This document shows, piece after piece, positions 57,975 through 64,000 of a stretch of 64,000 nucleotides of DNA. The position numbers and the translations under genes are program-made. The notes under the pieces are model-generated. The model made no database searches, was not told the DNA's origin, and saw only the letters and a list, made by a program, of their open reading frames with translations. Position 1 is the stretch's first letter. Every line of letters starts with the position of its first letter. The stretch is from Halomonas sp. S3-1-1 (GTDB lineage Bacteria; Pseudomonadota; Gammaproteobacteria; Pseudomonadales; Halomonadaceae): NCBI RefSeq assembly GCF_023757625.1, contig NZ_JALGBZ010000001.1, positions 124,001 through 188,000 of the forward strand. Direction: 5' to 3'.

Positions 57975-60073
57975 GAAGCGATACCGCTGAGCGGCCTGAA
58001 CCGCGGGCGGCTTTGAAAGTGCTTTACGCCTTCGATCACGCCCTGGGCATGGGGCGCGCGGGCGATGTAGACGTGGCCCATGCCCGGCGCTTGGGCGAGG
58101 CCGTCGCTGTAGTTGGCCACCAGGATCGAACAGGGGGAGGCGCGCAGCATGTCCAGGTCGTTGCCGGAGTCGCCGGCGACATAAAGCGCCGCCTCGTCGA
58201 CGCCCAGGTGCGCGCGCACGTGGGCGACCGCCCGCCCCTTGGAGGCGGCCTCGGGCAGGATATCGACGTAGCGGCCGTGGCTGTGGATCACGGTGCAGCG
58301 AAGCCCTTGCTGCTGCAGATGTTGGGTCAGGCGCTGGGCGATATCGGCGCTGTCGTCGCTTAAAAAGCTCAGCTTGTGGCGGCGCTGCTCGAGCGGGCCT
58401 TGGGGCATGAGGTCTTTGACGTCCTCGAGTGCTTTGATCAGCGCCTCGCGCTGCCAGTGGCGGTCGATCGCCTCGCGCCAGGTCGTGTCTTCGCGGTAGG
58501 TGACGCCATTGGCTTCCAGGTAGTGGATCTCGGTGCCCACCGAGGAGATGATCAACTGCGGGTAAGGGATGCCCGCCTGGGCGAGGATCATGAGCGCGCT
58601 GTGAAAGCTTCGCCCGGTGGCAACGCCAAAGCCGAGCGTTGGCTGGCCCGCGAACCAGCGGTTGAAGGCGCTCACGCCGGCGATCGAGCCGGTCAGGGTG
58701 TTGTCGATATCGCAGATCAAAAGCGCGTCGATGGCGTCGAGCGCCGGGCGCGCGGCCGGTGCGGTCAGGCGCGTTAACAGGTCGTGGTAGCGCTCGGTGT
58801 GGCGCTGCCAGTCGAAGGCCTTGACCGCCTGGCGGCCGTTGTCCGCCATTTGGCGCCAGCGCGCCGGGTCGTTGAACAGCGCCAGCGCCTCGCGGCCGAT
58901 ATCCTCGGCCCGGCGCGGGTTGACCAGCACGCCGTTGCCGCACTGCTCGATGATATCGTTTGGCCCGCCGCTGTCGGTGGCGATCAGCGGAAGTCCCGCG
59001 GCGGCGGCTTCCAGCAGGGTAAGCCCGAAGGGCTCGTTGAGCGCCGGGTTGACGAAAATGCCGCCGCGCTCGCGGGCCCAGGCGTAGAGTGCTTTGATGT
59101 CGTCCGGGGCGTGGTGCTTGGGGTAGGCGACGTGGCCGTACAGGTCGAAATCGTCGATCAGCGTCAACAGGTCGTGCAGGTTGCCGGCGATCTCCGGCTC
59201 CAGGGTGTCGATGTGATCGCGCACGCCGGCGACGATCACCAAATTCGCCTTTTCCCTGAGCGCGGCGTTGTCGCCGAAGGCGCGCACCAGGGTGGCAAGA
59301 TTCTTGCGCGTGACCGGCCGGGCGATGGCGATCAGCGCCGGCTTGTCCGGGTCGATCAGAAAGGGCGCGAGCATCGCCTCCACCGCCGGGGTCGAACGGG
59401 CGCTTTCGAAATCGCCCAGGTGGCTGCCCGGGGCGATCACGCGGATGTTGCCCGGCGCGTAGCCGTCGTAGTCGGCGTACTGGTTTTCGGCCTCGTCGCG
59501 GGAGCTTGCAACAATCAGCGTCGCCTCTCGAATCGCGCGCTCCTCAAAAGCGATACGCCGCGAAAGCGCTTGCAGGGTCTCATCGTCAAGCGTCTCGCCT
59601 TCGTACTCCAAGCACTTTCGCTTGCTGCGCCCAAGCGAGTGAGCGGTGAATACAAACGCAATGCCGCGACGCGCCTGCACTTCGGCGGCGACCTCGCCGG
59701 CGTCGGCGTAGTGGGCGTGAAGGATCGCGGGCTTTTGGGGCAGCGCATCGAGCCAGGTAACGAAGGCGTCGGTAAAGGAGGGCAGCTCCTGCCAGAGCGC
59801 CTCCTTGGAAAGATAGTCGGGGCATGCACTTGGCAGGCGAATCAGCTCGATGTTAGGGCCGACCTGCTCCGCGCCGGGGCCGTAGTCGATGTCGCTAAAC
59901 TGGCATTGAAAGGCGCGGGTGACTAACGTTAGTCGCGTAACGGCTGGATCCAGCGCCGAGGCTTCGACCAGTTCCAGCAGGTAGCGAATGTGCCCACCGG
60001 TGTCTGCGGTAATGCCGTATTCGACATCGTGACCGCGAAGGCAGCCCTGCAAGGCAATATGTACGATATGCAT
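57971..60073 (-). CDS. Two-domain sucrose-phosphate synthase/phosphatase (SPS-SPP)
   Basis: 700 aa from ATG 60073 (AAGGGAA site). N-terminal 450 residues are a GT4 sucrose-phosphate synthase: QGCLRGHDVEYGITADTGGHIRYLLELVEA, TAHSLGRSKRKCLEYEGE, ARPVTRKNLATLVRAF, NPALNEPFGLTLLEAAAAGLP. The C-terminal 240 residues are a HAD-IIB phosphatase with DIDNTLTG (DxDxT nucleophile motif), VATGRSFHSAL and VAGDSGNDLDML; all key acids are present, so it should dephosphorylate sucrose-6-phosphate. Sucrose is a compatible solute in halophiles. Confidence 0.88.
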   Translation of the reverse strand: MHIVHIALQGCLRGHDVEYGITADTGGHIRYLLELVEASALDPAVTRLTLVTRAFQCQFSDIDYGPGAEQVGPNIELIRLPSACPDYLSKEALWQELPSFTDAFVTWLDALPQKPAILHAHYADAGEVAAEVQARRGIAFVFTAHSLGRSKRKCLEYEGETLDDETLQALSRRIAFEERAIREATLIVASSRDEAENQYADYDGYAPGNIRVIAPGSHLGDFESARSTPAVEAMLAPFLIDPDKPALIAIARPVTRKNLATLVRAFGDNAALREKANLVIVAGVRDHIDTLEPEIAGNLHDLLTLIDDFDLYGHVAYPKHHAPDDIKALYAWARERGGIFVNPALNEPFGLTLLEAAAAGLPLIATDSGGPNDIIEQCGNGVLVNPRRAEDIGREALALFNDPARWRQMADNGRQAVKAFDWQRHTERYHDLLTRLTAPAARPALDAIDALLICDIDNTLTGSIAGVSAFNRWFAGQPTLGFGVATGRSFHSALMILAQAGIPYPQLIISSVGTEIHYLEANGVTYREDTTWREAIDRHWQREALIKALEDVKDLMPQGPLEQRRHKLSFLSDDSADIAQRLTQHLQQQGLRCTVIHSHGRYVDILPEAASKGRAVAHVRAHLGVDEAALYVAGDSGNDLDMLRASPCSILVANYSDGLAQAPGMGHVYIARAPHAQGVIEGVKHFQSRPRFRPLSGIAS

Positions 60074-60110
60074 GTCGTGAATTCCCTTTCACTCAAGGCC
60101 TCACCGCGCC

Positions 60111-61156
60111 ATGACCATTGAAAAGCGTATACGCATTGCCCAAGTCGCTCCAGTGATCTTTCCCTCGCCGCCCCCAGGCAGCGGCGGGACTGAACGCATT
60201 GTGGCGGACTTGACCGAGGCGCTCTTTAACCTTGGTTACGATGTCGCCTTAATTGGCCCGTCGGACTGCCAAACCCCGGCGCGCTCGAGGCGCGGGTGTT
60301 GGAAGCGCTGCGCGTGCATCTCGACGAGTTCGACGTGATCCACTGCCACGGCGAGTTTGCCCACGCCGCGCTTTTGGGCCGCCGCCGCGCCCACAGCGTG
60401 ACCACCGTGCACTGGCGGGTGGACGAGCTCGACCGGCAGCTGTTCTTCGATGGTTTTCCGGATCTGCCGGTAGCGGCGATCTCCCACGCTCAGGCGCGTG
60501 CCGTCCCTCGGTCGAACCTGGCCGGCGTCGTTCACCACGGCTTGAACGCCGAGCGCTTCACGCTGGGGGCGGGCGACGGCGGGTATCTGGCGTTCATCGG
60601 CCGCATGACCGACCAGAAACGCCCGGACCGCGCCATCGAAGTGGCACGCAAAACCGGCTACCCCTTGAAACTTGCCGGCGGCGTGGACGTGGGCAACCCG
60701 GGCTGGTTCGACGCCCACGTGGCTGGCCACCTCGATGAATCCATCGTTCATGTGGGCACGGTCGACGATACGCAAAAGCAGGCGCTTTTGGGCGGTGCGG
60801 CGGCGCTACTATTTCCCATCGACTGGCCAGAGCCCTTTGGGCTGGTGATGATCGAGGCGATGGCCTGCGGCACCCCGGTCATCGCTTGGCGCAACGGCAG
60901 TGTGGAGGAGGTGGTCGAGCATGGCGTGACCGGTTTTATCGTGGAGACGATCGGTGAGGCGGCGGCCGCAGTGGCGCGGCTGGCCGAGCTCGATCGTGCC
61001 CGCATCCGCGAGCGCTTTCTGGCGCGCTTCACCGCCGAGCGCATGGCGCGCGACTACGTCGCGCTCTATGAGCGGCTGCTGGCGCTAGAGGGAGGCGTCG
61101 GCTTTCAGAAGCGTTCTGCCCAGCACCGCCACAATGAGGGCCAGGCTCAGACATAA
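60111..61156 (+). pseudogene. GT4-family glycosyltransferase broken by an internal deletion/frameshift
   Basis: The first part (60111 to about 60270) reads MTIEKRIRIAQVAPVIFPSP ... YDVALIGPSDC in one frame. The second part (from about 60272 on) reads NPGALEARVLEALRVHLDEFDVIHCHGEFAHAALL onward in another. Both belong to one GT4 family; about 30 residues usually found between them (after the GDS-like turn) are missing, so a deletion of non-multiple-of-three size is likely. The second part keeps IGRMTDQKRPDRAIEVARK and the E-x7-E in PEPFGLVMIEAMACGTP. It also runs past the usual family end by about 20 residues, overlapping the convergent MFS gene by 72 bases. Sequencing error is possible. Confidence 0.78.
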
Positions 61157-62209
61157 AAGCCCCATCGCGATATACACGTCGCGCAGCGACTCGAGCCCCT
61201 GCAGCACCCAGGAAACCACGATGGGCGAGATGAACTGGCCAAAGAAGAACGCCGAGGTGAACCCGCCGAACACGCGAGCGCGCGCCCGCTCCGGCGCAAT
61301 GCGCATCAGCCAGGTCGTGGTGTTGGGCATGAACAAGCCAAGGCCGAGCCCCGCCACCGCCGCGCCCACCACCGCCATGGCGTACCCTTGGGCGGCGCCG
61401 GTGATGAATAGCCCGAGCGCGGCGATGAAAAAGCCCAGCACGTAGATCGTCATCACCGAGAAAAACATCTTCACGCGGCCGTAGTAAAAGCTCACCAGGC
61501 TTGCGCTCAGCGCCGCCATGGAGAGCGCCGCGCCGATGGCCAGGCCGCTGTCGATGCCCTGGCTTGTGAGCAGAAACGGCAGCTGCGCGGGGAACATGTA
61601 GAACATCATCATGCTGATCATGGCGATCAGATAGGCAAGCCCGGTACGCCAAAGATCCAGCCGTACCGCCGGCGCCTGAGACGCGGCGCTGTCGCTCGTC
61701 GTCCGGTGCGGCTCGCGCAGCACCATCAGCGCGTAGGGCAGCAGCAGCACGCCGGTGAGATACAACAAAAACGGCCCCCGCCAGCTCCAGTCCGACAATA
61801 GCCCGCCCAGGTTGATGAAGATCACCCCGCCCAGCGCCATGGAGCTACTTTGAAGCCCGAGAAAGCGCACCCGCTCGGCGCCGCTGAAGTAATCGCCCAC
61901 CAGCGTCGTGCTGATGCTCAAGATACCCGCCACCGCCACGCCCATTAGTGCTCTAGATGCCAGCAGCAGGTTCACGCTATCGATTAAAAAGCCCGAGGCG
62001 CCGGCCAGCCCGTAAATCGAGAGCATCAGTATGAGCAGCGGCTTACGCCCGAAGCGGTCGGCCAGATAGCCCATCAGCGGGCTGAACAGCGTGATCATCA
62101 GTGCCGGCAGCGTCAAAATCAGCTGGATCAGTACCTGGGGGGCGTCGGCGTAGAAGCGGCCGATGCCGGGTAGCGCCGGTGAGATGATCGCGCCGGACAT
62201 CACGGTCAT
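61085..62209 (-). CDS. MFS transporter; true start probably upstream at a non-AUG codon
   Basis: At least 374 aa, 11-12 helices. MFS motif MGYLADRFGRKPLLILMLS in loop 2-3. The first ATG (62209) falls in the middle of helix 1, as the frame continues upstream with AVLLFAS before MTVMSGAIISPALP. No ATG, GTG or TTG exists upstream before the stop; an ATT at 62255-62257 has GGAG 7 bases before it and would give 390 aa. It resembles drug/metabolite efflux members (YfcJ/CynX-like). Overlaps the convergent GT4 pseudogene by 72 bases. Confidence 0.8.
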   Translation of the reverse strand: MTVMSGAIISPALPGIGRFYADAPQVLIQLILTLPALMITLFSPLMGYLADRFGRKPLLILMLSIYGLAGASGFLIDSVNLLLASRALMGVAVAGILSISTTLVGDYFSGAERVRFLGLQSSSMALGGVIFINLGGLLSDWSWRGPFLLYLTGVLLLPYALMVLREPHRTTSDSAASQAPAVRLDLWRTGLAYLIAMISMMMFYMFPAQLPFLLTSQGIDSGLAIGAALSMAALSASLVSFYYGRVKMFFSVMTIYVLGFFIAALGLFITGAAQGYAMAVVGAAVAGLGLGLFMPNTTTWLMRIAPERARARVFGGFTSAFFFGQFISPIVVSWVLQGLESLRDVYIAMGLLCLSLALIVAVLGRTLLKADASL

Positions 62210-62354
62210 GGTGCTGGCGAACAGTAGTACCGCCTTGGTATGTGTCGCGTGGTGAATGATGGCTCTCCGTTTTCGATCGATAGCGATCGACTAGAGTAGC
62301 ACATCTGTTAGCAGGCTATTTTTACAGCGTGGCTCTTTTAAAACCTCGCCTCTT

Positions 62355-62960
62355 TCAAAACCCAGCCCCGAGGATCAGTTGGAGGGCGACCGTGATCATC
62401 ATCAGCGCCACCCCTACATCGATCAGCCGCCATACGACGGGGCGGGTGAGCCAGGGCGCGAGTTTTGCGCCCGCCAGCGCCAAGGCGGCGAACCAGAGCG
62501 TCGAGGCGCACATCGCCCCCAGCGTAAAGGCGCCGGGCACGCTTTGCTGCGCGCCGAGCGAGCCCAGCAGTACGACGGTATCGAGATAGACGTGTGGGTT
62601 GAGCAGCGTGATCGCAAGCGTCATCGCCAGCACCTGGGCCCGGGAGCGGCGGGCGCCGCGCTCGAGTCGCAGCGCGTCGTTACCGGCGGCGCGTTTGAGC
62701 GCAAGCAGGGCGTAGCCAAGTAAAAACGCCGCCCCGCCCCAGCGCGCGACCGCCAATAGCAGCGGGCTTTGGGACAGCAGCGCGCTCAGGCCGAACACCC
62801 CCGCCGCGATCAACAGCGCATCGCACAGAATGCACACCAGCGCCACGCTCAGGTGGTGTTCGCGGCGCAGGCTTTGCGACAGCACGAACGCGTTTTGCGA
62901 GCCGATGGCCACGATCAGCCCCAGCCCGATCAATACACCGTTGGCATAGCTCTGCCCCAT
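62355..62960 (-). CDS. argO: LysE/ArgO-family amino acid exporter
   Basis: 201 aa, six helices. GLGLIVAIGSQNAFVLSQSLRREH at the N terminus and LNPHVYLDTVVLLGSLGAQQ in the middle are ArgO/LysE signatures. Exports arginine and possibly lysine. Divergent from an ArgP/LysG-type LysR gene across 127 bases, the classic layout for this exporter. Confidence 0.92.
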   Translation of the reverse strand: MGQSYANGVLIGLGLIVAIGSQNAFVLSQSLRREHHLSVALVCILCDALLIAAGVFGLSALLSQSPLLLAVARWGGAAFLLGYALLALKRAAGNDALRLERGARRSRAQVLAMTLAITLLNPHVYLDTVVLLGSLGAQQSVPGAFTLGAMCASTLWFAALALAGAKLAPWLTRPVVWRLIDVGVALMMITVALQLILGAGF

Positions 62961-63087
62961 GATGACTATCCTCGTAAGCTATTGAAGTTACCGCGCCATG
63001 TGCAGGCGAGCGAAAGGTGAAAGCAGTGTGCGGCGACTTCGGGTATAAATAAAACGCATAATAGTAATGACGCATTAGGAGAACTGA

Positions 63088-63984
63088 TTGCTCGACTACA
63101 AGCTGTTAGCCGCGCTCGCCGCGGTGGTGGAGCAGGGCGGCTTCGAGCGCGGCGCCCGGGCACTTGGGTTGACCCAGTCGGCGGTTTCACAGCGCATCAA
63201 GCTGATGGAGGCGCGCCTGGGCCAACCGGTATTGATGCGCGTAACGCCGCCGATGCCGACGGCAACGGGCCGGCGGCTTCTCAACCACATGCAGCAGGTG
63301 CGCCTGCTCGAGCGCGACCTGCAGGCCCGCGTACCCGCCGTTCATGACGGCGCGCCCCAGCGGCTTCGCATCGCGCTCAACGCCGACAGCCTAGCGACCT
63401 GGTGGGCCGAGGCGGCCGGTGACTTCTTCATCCGCCGCGAGGTGCTGATGGAGCTGATCATCGAGGACCAGGACGTGGGCCTCAAGCGCATGCGTGATGG
63501 CGAGGTGGCGGGCTGCGTGTGCGCCGCCGAGCGCCCGGTCGCCGGCGCGAAAAGTATCGCCCTCGGGGCGATGCGCTACTGCGGCGTGGCAGCACCCTCG
63601 TTTATCGAGCGCCACTTCGCCGATGGTTTCGACGGTAAGCGGCTAAGCCAAACCCCGGCCATCGTGTTCGGCACCGACGACCGCCTGCAGCACCGCTTCG
63701 CTCAGCAGTTGGGCGCTCGCGACCCGCTCATCCATCATCTTTGCCCTTCGGCGGAGGGCTTCGTGAAACTGCTCGAAAGCGGGCTTGGTTGGGGGCTCGT
63801 GCCGCGCCTTCAGGTCGAGGCCGCGCTCGAGCAGGGCACGCTTTTGGAGCTTGCCCCCGCGCACCCGGTCGACGTAGCGCTTTACTGGCACTACTGGCGC
63901 CAGGGCGGTGAGCTTCTTGGTGATCTGACACGTCATCTTCGCCAGCGTGCGGGCGGCTGGCTGGTGGCGCCGGCGGGCGCGTGA
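63088..63984 (+). CDS. argP: ArgP/LysG-type LysR regulator, TTG start
   Basis: 298 aa from TTG 63088, with AGGAG 6 bases upstream; no better start exists. HTH at residues 1-60 (LDYKLLAALAAVVEQGGFERGARALGLTQSAVSQRIKLMEARLG), then the effector domain LRIALNADSLATWWAEAAGDFF typical of ArgP. It should activate the divergent argO gene when arginine or lysine is high. Confidence 0.92.
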   Translation: MLDYKLLAALAAVVEQGGFERGARALGLTQSAVSQRIKLMEARLGQPVLMRVTPPMPTATGRRLLNHMQQVRLLERDLQARVPAVHDGAPQRLRIALNADSLATWWAEAAGDFFIRREVLMELIIEDQDVGLKRMRDGEVAGCVCAAERPVAGAKSIALGAMRYCGVAAPSFIERHFADGFDGKRLSQTPAIVFGTDDRLQHRFAQQLGARDPLIHHLCPSAEGFVKLLESGLGWGLVPRLQVEAALEQGTLLELAPAHPVDVALYWHYWRQGGELLGDLTRHLRQRAGGWLVAPAGA

Positions 63985-64000
63985 CGGGGTTGGTCCAGGC

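Overview
This window is a chromosomal segment of a GC-rich gammaproteobacterium. The protein sequences, the glnA/ntrBC arrangement, the two outer-membrane porins, the TTT and Ugp solute-uptake systems and the mixed sucrose-phosphate-synthase/glycosyltransferase block best fit a halophilic member of the Halomonadaceae (Halomonas or a close relative). That placement is inferred from sequence character, since no rRNA or tRNA gene lies in the window. I see no insertion sequence, prophage, integrase, CRISPR array or plasmid/replication origin.

Region by region. (1) 1-17.6 kb is a catabolic island. On the minus strand are a partial cupin gene, a flavin reductase and a luciferase-like (LLM) flavin monooxygenase, with a divergent LysR regulator. 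Next come an SMP-30-type lactonase and a TctC/Bug solute-binding protein. After a 490-bp AT-rich control region there is a tightly packed plus-strand operon: an enoyl-CoA hydratase/isomerase-family protein, an NDP-forming acyl-CoA ligase, two overlapping acyl-CoA dehydrogenases, a classical SDR, a tandem SDR fusion, a carboxymuconolactone-decarboxylase-family protein, then TctB and TctA, followed by a DcaP-like porin. Read as a pathway: uptake of a carboxylate; alcohol to ketone (SDR); ketone to ester or lactone (two-component LLM monooxygenase); lactone opening (SMP-30); CoA activation; beta-oxidation-like steps. The substrate is unknown, and this is the most interesting part of the window. 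(2) 18-21 kb: a Zur-type zinc-uptake operon (znuC-znuB-znuA), preceded by a previously easy-to-miss 49-aa His-rich single-helix ORF. (3) 21.3-28 kb: two hypothetical genes, then nitrogen control: glnA, a DUF4124 protein, ntrB/glnL and ntrC/glnG, with sigma-54 type promoters before glnA and before glnL.

(4) 28-34.3 kb: alpha/beta hydrolase, entericidin-like lipoprotein, an 889-bp low-coding region, a 44-aa membrane peptide, a GltS-type symporter, a PAP2 phosphatase and a GT4 glycosyltransferase. (5) 33-38 kb: tryptophan catabolism to anthranilate, with an aromatic amino acid permease, kynA, kynB and kynU in one minus-strand unit and a divergent Lrp/AsnC regulator (KynR-like). (6) 38-48 kb: porin, aldo/keto reductase, secreted 5'-nucleotidase, the ugpBAEC glycerol-3-phosphate importer with a candidate Pho box, and argE. 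The nucleotidase and Ugp together suggest phosphate scavenging. (7) 48-55.8 kb: YchJ, GIY-YIG protein, a histone-deacetylase-family amidohydrolase, a VRR-NUC (FAN1-like) nuclease translationally coupled to a DinG/XPD-like helicase with an N-terminal nuclease-like domain, and a TauE/SafE permease. (8) 55.9-64 kb: a sugar block with two glycosyltransferases, a two-domain sucrose-phosphate synthase/phosphatase and a frameshifted GT4 pseudogene, then an MFS transporter with no usable AUG, and a divergent LysE/ArgO exporter with its ArgP-like LysR regulator.
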